Below, one piece after another: positions 1-7,785 of a stretch of 64,000 nt of DNA; position 1 is the stretch's first letter; each line of letters begins with the position of its first letter. Origin of the DNA: Clostridium manihotivorum. Lineage in GTDB: Bacteria > Bacillota > Clostridia > Clostridiales > Clostridiaceae. The stretch lies in contig NZ_CP025746.1 in NCBI RefSeq assembly GCF_004015185.1, positions 4,667,776 through 4,731,775 on the forward strand, given 5' to 3'. The notes below the pieces were generated by a model, which did not search any database, was not told the DNA's origin, and saw only the letters and a program-made list of their open reading frames with translations. Made by a program: the position numbers and the translations under genes.

Positions 1-152
1 TTGCACATCTGCCTTTCCCAATATATATGATAAGAATCTAGTAAGCCAATAAGATTTGTTTTTTATTGTCTCCCCTAAATAATTTTTATAAACACTTAAA
101 ATTACTAGGCCTGTACTGGAGAAATTTTCATACTGTCTTTAACATAAACAAA

Positions 153-174
153 GACTCTGCATTTCTGCAGAGCC
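153..174 (-). terminator. Terminator after the spore protein gene
   Basis: A 7-bp stem (CTCTGCA / TGCAGAG) closes a TTTC/GAAA loop 14 bases past the stop codon of the spore protein gene. Read on the minus strand it is followed by TCTTTGTTT, a modest U-tract. The remaining bases 1-152 hold no gene that I can see; bases 1-20 match a sequence found next to terminators elsewhere in the window. Confidence 0.75.
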
Positions 175-187
175 TTCATATCATTTA

Positions 188-385
188 TTACTTTAATCCA
201 TTTTCATAGCTTTCGATCATTTTCTTAACCATGTATCCGCCTACTGAACCATTTTCTCTTGAAGTTAGGTCTCCATTGTAACCTTGTTTTAAATCAACTC
301 CAAGTTCTCTAGCAGTTTCAAATTTGAACTTGCTTAGACCTTCCTTTGCTTCAGGTACTAAAACTCTATTTCTGTTGTTTGCCAT
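188..385 (-). CDS. Alpha/beta-type small acid-soluble spore protein
   Basis: 65-residue protein of the alpha/beta-type SASP family, which coats and protects DNA in the dormant spore core and is degraded by the GPR protease at germination. The family signature FETARELGVDL at about residues 21-31 contains the usual GPR cleavage region, and the second conserved block ENGSVGGYMVKKMI sits near the C-terminus. An upstream in-frame start would add 14 residues, but AGGAGG lies 7 bases before the ATG at 385 and the family normally begins MANNRN-like, so this start is preferred. It stands alone with its own terminator. Family genes are transcribed in the forespore by sigma-G; that is family knowledge, and I did not verify the promoter. 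Confidence 0.95.
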   Translation of the reverse strand: MANNRNRVLVPEAKEGLSKFKFETARELGVDLKQGYNGDLTSRENGSVGGYMVKKMIESYENGLK

Positions 386-633
386 GACTAAGTCCTCCTT
401 TAAAATAATATTTTTTTGATAACCCATTTAAGAATCTCTATTTACTCCCTTAGTAGAATCTAAGTGTTTTAAATTTCAATTACTTAATTGGTTATCGTAT
501 TAGTATTTTGCTCGAAAACAGATTTATTATTATAGAGGAGTTTTGGAAACAACTTATCTTTTTTACTTAATATCCATATTAAGTATAATTATCATTTGTA
601 ATAAGAAAAGCGTCAGCAATTTTTATAGCTTTT

Positions 634-1308
634 TTACTCTTTTCTTGGGTTTACAAACTCTGGTGGCACTGGATTTGGATCTTCAAAAAATCTACCTGGA
701 GTAGATAGGTCAAAGTAAAGCTTAGAGTCTTCAGTAACTCCGAAATCTTTGTTTGAGCCATCGAGCTTAACTTTATTAAAAGCTTCTCTGAATAAAGCAT
801 TGTGTGCCTCTTCTCTATTTAATAAAAAGTCAATAGTATCTCTTACATACTTATCGTTAATTTGCCTATATAAATATTCATAAACAACCTTAGCCCTTTG
901 CTCAGCTGCAATATTAGAAAGAAGATCAGCACATATATCTCCTGTAGCATTTACATAATGTGCAGTCCATGGATCTCCTGAAGAATTTACTAACCCTGGA
1001 TTCAAGCCATACAGTACCTGAGACTCGATTTCTCCTGAAGTTACTTTGCTATAATCCACCTCATGACCATTTAGAAGGTTTATGGTTTGAGCCACCATTT
1101 CCATATGACTCATCTCTTCTGCACCAATGTCCAGAAACAAATCTTTTATTGTTTGATCTTCGATCCTAAAGCTTTGAGAAATATACTGAAGAGCTGCCTT
1201 AAGCTCCCCATTTGCTCCACCCAGTTGCTCTTGCATAAGCACAGCATATTGAGGATTTACTCTTTCTACTTTAACATCTTGTAATAACTTTTTTTCATGT
1301 TTGAACAA
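634..1308 (-). CDS. cotJC: Manganese-catalase-like spore coat protein (CotJC family)
   Basis: Protein of 224 residues in the di-manganese catalase / CotJC family, a ferritin-like four-helix bundle found in spore coats of clostridia and bacilli and thought to remove hydrogen peroxide. Metal-ligand motifs are visible in order: an E in QEQLGGANGELKAA, EE..H in GAEEMSHMEM, an E in AAEQRAK, and E..H in REEAHNALF. I chose a TTG start at 1308: it gives the family N-terminus LFKHEKKLL and lies 6 bases after GGAGGTG, while the ATG ten codons upstream has no ribosome site. No cotJA or cotJB is adjacent, which is unusual for a CotJC. A simple vegetative Mn catalase cannot be excluded. Confidence 0.88.
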   Translation of the reverse strand: MFKHEKKLLQDVKVERVNPQYAVLMQEQLGGANGELKAALQYISQSFRIEDQTIKDLFLDIGAEEMSHMEMVAQTINLLNGHEVDYSKVTSGEIESQVLYGLNPGLVNSSGDPWTAHYVNATGDICADLLSNIAAEQRAKVVYEYLYRQINDKYVRDTIDFLLNREEAHNALFREAFNKVKLDGSNKDFGVTEDSKLYFDLSTPGRFFEDPNPVPPEFVNPRKE

Positions 1309-1447
1309 GATAAACACCTCCAAAACTTTCTTATTCAACTATTTTTTCTTTAGCAATAAACATTTATTCTATTATTTATAAAAATAAATAATTTTAACAC
1401 TACAAGCACTTACTCTATAGATATTTTTTTCAATTACTAACATGATG

Positions 1448-1486
1448 AAAAGCCTAATCCAGCTAAAATAGCTAGATTAGGCTTTT
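1448..1486. terminator. Bidirectional terminator between hemerythrin and Mn-catalase genes
   Basis: A 17-bp inverted repeat with one mismatch (AAAAGCCTAATC... / ...GATTAGGCTTTT) and a five-base loop. Both strands have a short T-tract. On the minus strand it can stop transcripts from the hemerythrin gene before they enter the cotJC-like gene. Confidence 0.75.
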
Positions 1487-1497
1487 CATTTTTATTT

Positions 1498-1550
1498 TAG
1501 GCTCTGTTAAGGTAACCTGTTAAAATTAAGTGGTCACTCATCCAATGCAT
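1498..1550 (+). repeat. Solo end of dispersed repeat family 3
   Basis: The block TAGGCTCTGTTAAGGTAAC...TTAAAATTAAGTGGTCACTCATCCAATGC resembles the left end of the element at 28047-28180 and the fragments at 26219 and 60985. Only one end is recognisable here, so it is probably a relic. It lies between the terminator and the hemerythrin gene. Confidence 0.5.
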
Positions 1551-1571
1551 TTACAAAGAATTAGTATGTAT

Positions 1572-1961
1572 TTATTCTACTATAAGCTTGTCCTTCTGCA
1601 TTATGTGCTCATCTATCCATTTTACGATAAACTCAAGTATCTCTAATAGGTACTGTTGCTGACTTTCATCGATTTGCTTAAGATCTAAGCTGTTAATTTT
1701 ATTAACAAAATCATCATGCTCTACTTTATGAGATAAGAATTTCTTATAACCTATACTAAGCATATATTCTTCCTCTGATTTAAAGTGAAAAACAGTGTAA
1801 TCCTTCAGCTCTTCTATTACTTGCACTATTTTATCATACTTATCTGTTATAAAGTTATTTTTTGTTAATTGATATACATCATCCGCTATTTCTAATAATT
1901 TTCTATGCTGATCGTCTATCAACTTTACCCCTACTGTATATTCATCTTTCCATGTAATCAA
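1572..1961 (-). CDS. Bacteriohemerythrin
   Basis: 129-residue hemerythrin-like protein that binds O2 at a non-heme di-iron site. The expected ligands appear in order: H in DDQHRKLLEI, H and E in VFHFKSEEEYM, H in SHKVEHDDF, and H plus D near IDEHIMQKDK. Length fits single-domain bacteriohemerythrins. The longest frame begins with a GTG that lies inside the ribosome site; GGAGGTG is 6 bases before a TTG at 1961, which yields the typical start LITWKDEYTVGV, so that start is used. In an anaerobe it probably buffers or senses oxygen. It is monocistronic. Confidence 0.9.
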   Translation of the reverse strand: MITWKDEYTVGVKLIDDQHRKLLEIADDVYQLTKNNFITDKYDKIVQVIEELKDYTVFHFKSEEEYMLSIGYKKFLSHKVEHDDFVNKINSLDLKQIDESQQQYLLEILEFIVKWIDEHIMQKDKLIVE

Positions 1962-2429
1962 AAACGCCACCTCCACTATTACATTTTCTTACTATTCACA
2001 TAAAACAATATAACATTGGATTTCTGTTAGTTCAATATGTTAATGTAAATTTTACATATTTATTAAAAACCCCTCAGGATAGCCAATACACTCAAATTTG
2101 ATTATCAATACAATTATAATATGCTTACTAAAAATATACATATTATTACAATTGAAACAACCTTTTCATACTAATCTATCAATCTTCAATTACTTACCAA
2201 AAATATGTTTATTACCAAAATATACTATATTAATTAACATTTAACATAGCATAATCATATTATAAAGCAGAGGTTTGTTATGAAGATGGTACATCCTTAC
2301 AAAACTACAACATATGAAGATAAGACGCTGCAAAGCACTGTTTTGAAATTAAAAACTCTTGCATATTAGCTGTAGAGTTTTGATGAGCCAATAAAATTTA
2401 TAAAAAGCAAACAGCTTCAAGGAGGTAAG
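1962..2429. other. Intergenic region upstream of the ABC lipoprotein gene
   Basis: No gene seen. At 2352-2381 an inverted repeat AAAACTCT / AGAGTTTT with a 14-base loop lies in the leader of the lipoprotein gene. It has no following U-tract, so it could be a regulatory hairpin rather than a terminator. I do not recognise a known riboswitch. The stretch GATGGTACATCC near 2285 resembles the end of dispersed repeat family 2. Confidence 0.4.
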
Positions 2430-2675
2430 ATGATGAAAATAAAAAAAATCAAGACATTTCTAGTTACAGCATTAGTAGCAGCGCTTGCTGTTACAGCTGT
2501 TGGTTGTGGCAACACTGGTTCTAACCCAAGTTCTGGAGACAAAAAACTAGTTAAAGTTAGGCTTAATGAGGTTGCTAGATCAGTATTCTATGCACCTATG
2601 TACGCTGCTATGAGCCAAGGTTTCTTCAAAGAAGAAGGACTAGATATAGATTTATCTACTGGTCAAGGCGCAGAT
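2430..2675 (+). pseudogene. ABC transporter substrate-binding lipoprotein, 5' part (split by element)
   Basis: First 82 codons of a NMT1/THI5-like periplasmic binding protein of the nitrate, taurine and thiamine-precursor uptake type. A lipoprotein signal peptide with lipobox TAVGC puts the lipidated cysteine at residue 26, and the typical N-lobe start (VRLNEVARSVFYAPMYAA) follows. AAGGAGGT precedes the start. After the conserved GQGAD the frame runs into foreign sequence and stops at 2705. The rest resumes in frame at 7800 (ADKTMQQVL). Joining codon 82 (GAT, 2673-2675) to 7806 gives a 348-residue protein of normal family length with GQGADKTMQQVL across the seam, so the gene is interrupted, not decayed. 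It heads an operon with the ATPase and permease at 8.7-10.2 kb. Substrate unknown. Confidence 0.9.
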
Positions 2676-2691
2676 GCAACGTGTACGGAAA
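2670..2691 (+). other. attL of the serine-recombinase element
   Basis: The left junction has core GCAGAT at 2670-2675, shared with the right junction at 7800-7805. The element-side arm GCAACGTGTACGGAAA (2676-2691) is a 13-of-16 inverted match of the element-side arm at the right end. Exact crossover within AGAT is inferred. Confidence 0.75.
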
Positions 2692-2764
2692 GGCAAGTAA
2701 TATAAGGTGATTCATCTTACTTATGTTCATCATTTTTTAATCACATGTTATGCCTACTTATTAT

Positions 2765-2950
2765 CTAATTAAATGAGCCTTCTAACTCTTCTTTTAGCCT
2801 TTCTATTACAAGTCTTACTTCCTCTTCACTATGTTTAGCTCTAAGAGCCATAATAACTCCTCTTGCTTTAGCCTCTTCGAATCGCTTTATACCTTCTTTT
2901 GTAGTTGGATAATTAATCTCAACTTTAATCTTGGTTCTCAGTCTTCCCAT
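2765..2950 (-). CDS. Small charged protein divergent from the recombinase
   Basis: A 61-residue protein rich in K, R and E, with no membrane segment or zinc motif. The C-terminal half is predicted helical (SEEEVRLVIERLKEELEG). AGGAGGG lies 6 bases before the ATG at 2950; the two earlier starts in frame overlap or precede that site and are rejected. It is transcribed away from the serine recombinase, starting about 230 bp from it, just inside the left att site. That is a common place for a recombination directionality factor or a small regulator, but the role is inferred from position only. I do not recognise the family. Confidence 0.7.
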   Translation of the reverse strand: MGRLRTKIKVEINYPTTKEGIKRFEEAKARGVIMALRAKHSEEEVRLVIERLKEELEGSFN

Positions 2951-3005
2951 AATCATCCCTCCTATTGTCATATTATGAGCTATAAATTTAATAGGTTACT
3001 AAGTA

Positions 3006-3099
3006 TTCACCACTTCAATCTGAAATCAATTTTCAAAATTCATTCTACTTTTGATAGAAAAATTAGAAAATATAAATTTTATTTTATGAAGCCATATAT
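3006..3099. repeat. Dispersed repeat family 2, copy A (inside element)
   Basis: About 94 bp beginning near CACCACTTCAATCTGAAATC and ending near TTTTATGAAGCCATATAT. It aligns with the better-preserved copy at 10265-10355. The terminal repeats are partly degraded. It sits in the divergent promoter region between the small protein gene and the recombinase gene. Confidence 0.6.
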
Positions 3100-3180
3100 C
3101 AACAACATAGAAACATCTGATGAAACAAATAAGAAAGTTACAGCATATATTGAATTGTAATCAACTATTGGAGGAAAGTT

Positions 3181-4767
3181 ATGATAGCTGCAATCTATAG
3201 TAGAAAAAGCAGACTCTCCGAGAAGGGTGAATCTATAGAAAACCAAATTGAATTGTGTAGACAATATGGCAATGCTATAGGAATTACAGATTTTTTAGTA
3301 TATGAAGATGAAGGCTTCTCTGGCGGGAATATAAATAGACCACAGTTTCAAAAACTTCTACAAGATGCAAGAAAGAAACGCTTTAGTTATCTTATCTGCT
3401 ATAGACTGGATAGAATATCTCGTAATGTGGCTGACTTTTCAAATACCCTAGAGCTTCTACAAAATAATAAAATTGAGTTTGTTAGTATCAGAGAACAGTT
3501 TGATACATCAACCCCCATGGGCAGAGCTATGGTATACATCTCTTCTGTATTTGCACAGCTTGAAAGAGAAACTATTGCAGAGAGAATCAAAGATAATATG
3601 CTTGAACTTGCTAAAACCGGAAGATGGCTTGGCGGTACTCCCCCACTTGGTTTTAAGTCAGTACCAGTTGAATATATAGGAAAAGAAAACCTCAAGAAGA
3701 TGTATAGGCTAGCAGTGGTAGAAGAAGAAATGAATATAGTTAAGACAATATACTCTTTATATTTAGAGAAGAAAAGCACTTCTACGGTTTCAAGGTATCT
3801 TTGTGCAAATAATATTAAGGGCAAAAATGGAGGTGACTTCTCAAGAAATACGGTACTTCAAATAATAAATAATCCTGTATACACTTTTGCAGATAAAAAT
3901 ATATATAATTATTTTAACAACTTAGGAGCTACTCTATGTAATGATTTTACCGGAGAATATGGCCTGATGGTATATAACAAACGTGAAGGTGGTAAAAAAG
4001 ATAACCCAATTTGTCAATGGATAGTTTCTTCAGGCTTACACCCAGGTATTATCCCCTCTAACCAGTGGATAAAATGCCAGGAAATCATAAAGGCCAATGC
4101 AAGCAATCCATCCATACGTTCAACTAGAAGCAATCACTTTTTATTATCTGGATTAATAAAGTGTGGTCACTGTGGAAGCATTATGTCCACTTGGAGTAAA
4201 CTAAATAAGAAAACTAATAAGCTTGAACGATACTATAGGTGTGAACTTAAGAATAAAGCTAGCAATCGCTGCTGTAGCAAAATGCTAAATGCCTATTCTG
4301 CAGAAGATGCTATAATAGTATCTTTAAATAATATAAATATCCAAAGTATAGTTAATCTTTATTATAATGATGCAATCTCAAAAAACATTAAACTCGAACT
4401 TCAAAATGAAACCTCAAGCTTAAAGAAAACTCTCTCTGCTAATAATAAAATTATTCAAGGATTAATAAAAAAACTTGCATTATTAGAAGATCCAGTTACT
4501 CTTAAACTTGTAGAAAATGAAATAAAGGCAGTAAATAATGAAAATCTCTCTATTGAAAAAAAGCTAGGTAAAATTGCTGCTAAAGACATAGATAAAAAGA
4601 TAGAACCTATAACCTCAAATATTAAAACTATGAAGCAGTTCTTTGATTATATTGATGATATAGAGATTAAGAGAACTGTTATTAAAGAAGTGATTGAGAG
4701 TATTACTTGGGATAATGAAGTTTTAACCATTAATATTGTCGGAGCTAATAGCACCTTAAGAATTTAA
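3181..4767 (+). CDS. Large serine recombinase (site-specific integrase)
   Basis: 528-residue large serine recombinase. The resolvase-type catalytic domain (about 1-150) has the nucleophile Ser7 in YSRKSRLSEKGES, followed by YEDEGFSGGNINRPQF and the R-rich YRLDRISRN motif. A recombinase DNA-binding domain spans about 165-290. A zinc ribbon starts near residue 328 (CGHCGSIMS, then YRC and a later CC pair). A coiled coil of the kind that brings integrase dimers together follows at about 385-460. GGAGG precedes the ATG. Length and domain order match intact members, so it is probably functional. It is taken as the enzyme that inserted the surrounding element at GCAGAT; that assignment is inferred from its being the only recombinase between the two junctions. 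Confidence 0.95.
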   Translation: MIAAIYSRKSRLSEKGESIENQIELCRQYGNAIGITDFLVYEDEGFSGGNINRPQFQKLLQDARKKRFSYLICYRLDRISRNVADFSNTLELLQNNKIEFVSIREQFDTSTPMGRAMVYISSVFAQLERETIAERIKDNMLELAKTGRWLGGTPPLGFKSVPVEYIGKENLKKMYRLAVVEEEMNIVKTIYSLYLEKKSTSTVSRYLCANNIKGKNGGDFSRNTVLQIINNPVYTFADKNIYNYFNNLGATLCNDFTGEYGLMVYNKREGGKKDNPICQWIVSSGLHPGIIPSNQWIKCQEIIKANASNPSIRSTRSNHFLLSGLIKCGHCGSIMSTWSKLNKKTNKLERYYRCELKNKASNRCCSKMLNAYSAEDAIIVSLNNINIQSIVNLYYNDAISKNIKLELQNETSSLKKTLSANNKIIQGLIKKLALLEDPVTLKLVENEIKAVNNENLSIEKKLGKIAAKDIDKKIEPITSNIKTMKQFFDYIDDIEIKRTVIKEVIESITWDNEVLTINIVGANSTLRI

Positions 4768-4794
4768 ACATATTTTTATCAACTATGCTTTTTA

Positions 4795-5118
4795 TTAATG
4801 ACTAACTCCGCTTAGATTTAGTCCAACTACTCCCAAGATAATTAACAAAATAGAAATTATTTTCAAAGCACTAACACTTTCTTTAAAAATAACTACTCCA
4901 ATTATTGATATTATAACTATTCCAGCTGCAGACCAAACTGCATAAGCTACACTAACATCTATCTTTTTAAGTGCCATGGACAAGAAAGTAAAACATATCC
5001 CATACCCAATTAAACTACCTAATGCTGGTAATACTTTAGAAAATCCATTAGATGTTTTCATTAGAGTTGTTGCTATAATTTCGAAGCTAATAGCTAAAAT
5101 TAAATAAATCCACTGCAT
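4795..5118 (-). CDS. Small multidrug resistance (SMR/EmrE-type) exporter
   Basis: 107-residue inner-membrane protein with four hydrophobic helices. Family landmarks are visible: the essential membrane-embedded glutamate in AISFEIIATTLMKTSNG (residue 13), SVAYAVWSAAGIV for helix 3, and FKESVSALKIISILLIILGVVGLNL for helix 4. Start ATG 5118 has AGGAGTG upstream; a longer frame would add 25 residues without support. SMR proteins work as dimers that export cationic toxins or guanidinium in exchange for protons. The substrate cannot be read from sequence. Its leader contains a perfect 18-bp-arm palindrome (5131-5170). It is cargo of the serine-recombinase element, convergent with the recombinase. 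Confidence 0.93.
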   Translation of the reverse strand: MQWIYLILAISFEIIATTLMKTSNGFSKVLPALGSLIGYGICFTFLSMALKKIDVSVAYAVWSAAGIVIISIIGVVIFKESVSALKIISILLIILGVVGLNLSGVSH

Positions 5119-5130
5119 ATTAATCACTCC

Positions 5131-5170
5131 TATAATAATATTAGTCCAACTATGGACTAATATTATTATA
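5131..5170. promoter_or_regulatory. Perfect palindrome in the SMR exporter leader
   Basis: Two perfectly complementary 18-base arms surround the four-base centre ACTA; the inner part of the arms is ATTAGTCCA / TGGACTAAT. It ends just before the ribosome site of the SMR gene. This could be an operator for a TetR- or MerR-type repressor, or a 5'-UTR hairpin that could hide the ribosome site. No regulator gene is adjacent, so any repressor would be encoded elsewhere. Confidence 0.65.
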
Positions 5171-5273
5171 GGGTATGAAAACCTATATTTCAATTATTGT
5201 AATTTTTTCAAAATCATACGTAACTTATAAAATTATAAATATTTCTTGTGTATAATATGCAAATTTATACCTT

Positions 5274-5447
5274 CTATTTCTTGTTCTTTACCTTTTGTAT
5301 CATGCTTCCACCATAGCTATTATTAGTATGTGAAGTATTCCAGATATTATTAATGAAACCATTCTTTACTGGTGAAATCAACAAGCCTAAAACCACTCCC
5401 ATGGAAAATGCTGTGGCGGCTACTGCTAAAACATCTCTTTTTTTCAT
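5274..5447 (-). CDS. Small membrane-anchored protein (YtxH-like)
   Basis: 57-residue protein with one hydrophobic segment near the N-terminus (VLAVAATAFSMGVVLGLLISP) followed by a short polar tail. The layout resembles YtxH/general-stress small proteins, but the match is by shape only. AAGGGGTG precedes the ATG at 5447; a longer frame adds 22 residues without a ribosome site. It is cargo of the serine-recombinase element. No function can be assigned. Confidence 0.6.
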   Translation of the reverse strand: MKKRDVLAVAATAFSMGVVLGLLISPVKNGFINNIWNTSHTNNSYGGSMIQKVKNKK

Positions 5448-5511
5448 ACTTAACACCCCTTCTAACCTACTTAAAATCATCTTATCTACATATTTAGAAC
5501 CAACTATATGC

Positions 5512-5610
5512 ATCCAACTTCAACTATTAATTTATGCATGCCTGATGATCCCCAAAAGCCGGGATTATCAAACATTTACGAATTAAGTTTTCATAAAGGT
5601 TTCCTATATA
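5512..5610. repeat. Dispersed repeat family 1, copy A (inside element)
   Basis: About 99 bp matching the 104-bp family (best copies at 28475 and 40721). The left terminal repeat is lost, but CCAACTTCAACTATTAATTT and the right part AATTAAGTTTTCATAAAGG are clear. Its central hairpin uses GATGATCCC / GGGATTATC, different bases from other copies but still paired. Confidence 0.75.
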
Positions 5611-5657
5611 TAATTATTATAAAGCCACTTATACATTAATAAAACTATTTTAGAAAA

Positions 5658-6161
5658 CTATATTAACTTCTCAAAAGCAACTCTTTTGCTTTTATCTTCT
5701 AAGTAAATAATTCCACAAAACTGAAAGCCATTTTTCTTAAGTAATCTTTGCATAGAGAGGTTATCTTCATGAGTATCAACTTTAATACTACTTACACCTT
5801 TACTCTTGCAAAGCTCTTCAACATTCTCAATTATTATAGAAGAAAGTCCTAGTCCTTTATAGTCGTTATCAACTGCTATTCTATGTATAACTGCAAAAGT
5901 ATCGTTACTTAACCATTGTCCTTCATAAATATCATCATAGGTGTTCTCTCCATCAAAAGAAATTGCTGCTGTGCCCACTATATTATCTTCTTTTAACAAT
6001 ACATAACTATGTCCATTAGCTATATCTTTCCTTATTACTTCTGGATTTGGGTAACCGTTTTGCCATTGATCTATTCCTTTATCCTTAAAATAATCTTGTG
6101 CTTGTCTTATTATAGTCATTATGCTACTGATATCTGCTTCAACTGTTTTACGAAATTTCAT
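5658..6161 (-). CDS. GNAT-family N-acetyltransferase
   Basis: 167-residue single-domain GNAT protein. The acetyl-CoA-binding core IHRIAVDNDYKGLGLSSIII (about 92-111) has the R/K-x-x-G-x-G pattern as YKGLGLS, followed by KVDTHEDNLSMQRLLKKNGF typical of motif B. GAGGAG stands upstream of the ATG. The IDQWQNGYPN stretch near residues 35-44 is common in clostridial GNATs annotated as amino-sugar or polyamine acetyltransferases, but the substrate cannot be told. It is cargo of the serine-recombinase element and transcribed away from the nitrilase gene. Confidence 0.92.
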   Translation of the reverse strand: MKFRKTVEADISSIMTIIRQAQDYFKDKGIDQWQNGYPNPEVIRKDIANGHSYVLLKEDNIVGTAAISFDGENTYDDIYEGQWLSNDTFAVIHRIAVDNDYKGLGLSSIIIENVEELCKSKGVSSIKVDTHEDNLSMQRLLKKNGFQFCGIIYLEDKSKRVAFEKLI

Positions 6162-6273
6162 TTAATTTATTCTCCTCCTCTGTACGTTTCATTCAATAAC
6201 ACTGTTTTTCCCCTATAACCTAAAAAAACTTAATAGATAATCTTTAAAACTTGGACTAATATCTCTTATATAT

Positions 6274-6348
6274 GTAATATTATCATACTTATAGCTACTT
6301 ATCATTCTTTGTTTATTATTCGGGACAAAAGCTCCGTCCCCCTGTCCC
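6274..6348 (+). repeat. 75-bp direct repeat ending in a GGGAC palindrome, left copy
   Basis: The block starts GTAATATTATCATACTTATAG and ends with GGGACAAAAGCTCC followed by GTCCCCCTGTCCC (6322-6348). A second copy lies at 7707-7779, so the two flank the nitrilase gene. The GGGAC...GTCCC inverted ends resemble REP-like repeats common in clostridia. It is G+C rich compared with its surroundings. Confidence 0.75.
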
Positions 6349-6563
6349 AATTATCAAACTAAAATTAAATCAAGCAAAACCTTAACAGATTCATAAAACA
6401 TCACTGAATTTATATACAAATTCACTAAGGTTTTATATAATGGACTTAAACTTATTGTTAAATATTTGAAAATGTTTTACATTAACTAATGTAATTAAGC
6501 TTTATGCTACTTTATAATATATATTAACATTAAAATACACTTGCTAGGATGGGGGCTATACAT

Positions 6564-7457
6564 ATGACTAAAATATTTAGAGTTGCAATTGTACAAGAAA
6601 CTCGTGATCCTTATAATATGGATTTAAATACAAATAAAGGGCTTAGCGCAATGAAAAGAGCAAAAGAGCTTGGGGCTGACATTGTTCTATTTCCAGAATG
6701 TTGGATTACAGGTTATGAATTTCCTAAAATACAAAAAGATTTAGGTATAGATGAAATTCTTAATACTAAAGAATTTATAGAATGGAATAATCAAGCTATC
6801 GATGAAGATAGTGAGCATATACAAATATTCTGTAAGGCTGCTAAGCTTTTAAACATAGGAGTTGTTATTACTGGATACACAAAAGGTATAAATAAACCTC
6901 AAAACTCTGCTTTTATAATAAATAAAAACGGACAGATTATTATGAAGTATAGCAAGGTGCATACCTGTGATTTTGCAGATGAAAGATTATTAGAATCCGG
7001 AGATGAATTTAAGGTATGCGACTTCGATGGAGTAAAGCTTGGAATCATGATTTGCTACGATAGAGAATACCCTGAAAGTGCAAGAATTCTAATGTTAAAG
7101 GGGGCCGAAATAATATTAGTTCCTAATGATTGTGGATCCATGAGACCTAGAGTTCAAGCTCTATCTACAAGAGCCTATGAAAATATGGTTGGTGTTGCCA
7201 TGGCAAACCCACCAAGAAGAAATGCAGGCTGCTCTTGCGCCTTTAGTCCTATAACTTGGGATAAGTTCGGTGAGCCTGTAGACAATACTATAGTCTTAGC
7301 TGATGCAGAATCAGAAAATATCTTAGTTGCAGATTTTGATTTAGAAAAATTACGTGACTATAGAAAGCATGAGATGATGGGAAATACCTTTCGTAAGGTA
7401 AGAGCCTACTCTGAATTATTAAACGAGACTATTAAAGAACCATTTAAAAGGTACTAA
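6564..7457 (+). CDS. Nitrilase-superfamily amidohydrolase
   Basis: 297-residue carbon-nitrogen hydrolase, a cytosolic enzyme that cleaves amide or nitrile C-N bonds. The Glu-Lys-Cys catalytic triad is complete: E45 in LFPECWITGYEFP, K131 in YSKVHTCDFADE, and C164 in IMICYDREYPESAR. Length fits a single-domain member. The GGGGGC ribosome site favours ATG 6564 over an ATG five codons earlier that lies within it. It has its own terminator (7651-7696) and is bracketed by 75-bp direct repeats, so it may be a cassette within the element. The substrate (N-carbamoyl amine, omega-amide or other) cannot be assigned. It need not be related to the split transporter. Confidence 0.92.
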   Translation: MTKIFRVAIVQETRDPYNMDLNTNKGLSAMKRAKELGADIVLFPECWITGYEFPKIQKDLGIDEILNTKEFIEWNNQAIDEDSEHIQIFCKAAKLLNIGVVITGYTKGINKPQNSAFIINKNGQIIMKYSKVHTCDFADERLLESGDEFKVCDFDGVKLGIMICYDREYPESARILMLKGAEIILVPNDCGSMRPRVQALSTRAYENMVGVAMANPPRRNAGCSCAFSPITWDKFGEPVDNTIVLADAESENILVADFDLEKLRDYRKHEMMGNTFRKVRAYSELLNETIKEPFKRY

Positions 7458-7520
7458 ATATCTCTTTATTAACAACCCCAATACCATATTAAATTTTTTT
7501 ATTATTATTCTATCAAAAAA

Positions 7521-7613
7521 TGTACACTTCAGTCCAAAATATATTTTTCAAAACTACTCTGGATTCTGAGTAAAGAATTTTAACTATAAATTTTAATACA
7601 AAGTGCTACATAT
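7521..7613. repeat. Dispersed repeat family 2, copy B (inside element)
   Basis: About 93 bp from TGTACACTTCAGTCC to AAAGTGCTACATA, aligning with the reference copy at 10265-10355. It lies between the nitrilase stop and its terminator. The ends still form an imperfect inverted repeat. Confidence 0.65.
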
Positions 7614-7650
7614 ATAAATCTATAAAACTATATAACATTTAAATCTTAAA

Positions 7651-7696
7651 TAAAAGCAGAAACCTGCAAACTACATGGTTTCTGCTTTTATATTTA
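7651..7696 (+). terminator. Terminator downstream of the nitrilase gene
   Basis: A perfect 14-bp stem TAAAAGCAGAAACC / GGTTTCTGCTTTTA with a 12-base loop, followed by TATTTAAT. It lies about 190 bp after the nitrilase stop, with a family 2 repeat in between. Confidence 0.8.
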
Positions 7697-7706
7697 ATAG
7701 AAATGT

Positions 7707-7779
7707 GTAACATTATCATATTGCTAGCGACTTATCATCATAACTATGATTTGGGACGAAAGCTCCGTCCCCCTGTCCC
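7707..7779 (+). repeat. 75-bp direct repeat ending in a GGGAC palindrome, right copy
   Basis: Second copy of the 6274-6348 block: GTAACATTATCATATTGCTAG ... GGGACGAAAGCTCC then GTCCCCCTGTCCC. It ends only about 20 bp before the right att core, at the very edge of the element. Confidence 0.75.
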
Positions 7780-7785
7780 CTTGTG

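Noticed and set aside
2352..2381. Riboswitch upstream of the ABC lipoprotein gene
   Set aside because: There is a single simple hairpin, but no TPP, SAM, purine or other aptamer core that I can recognise.
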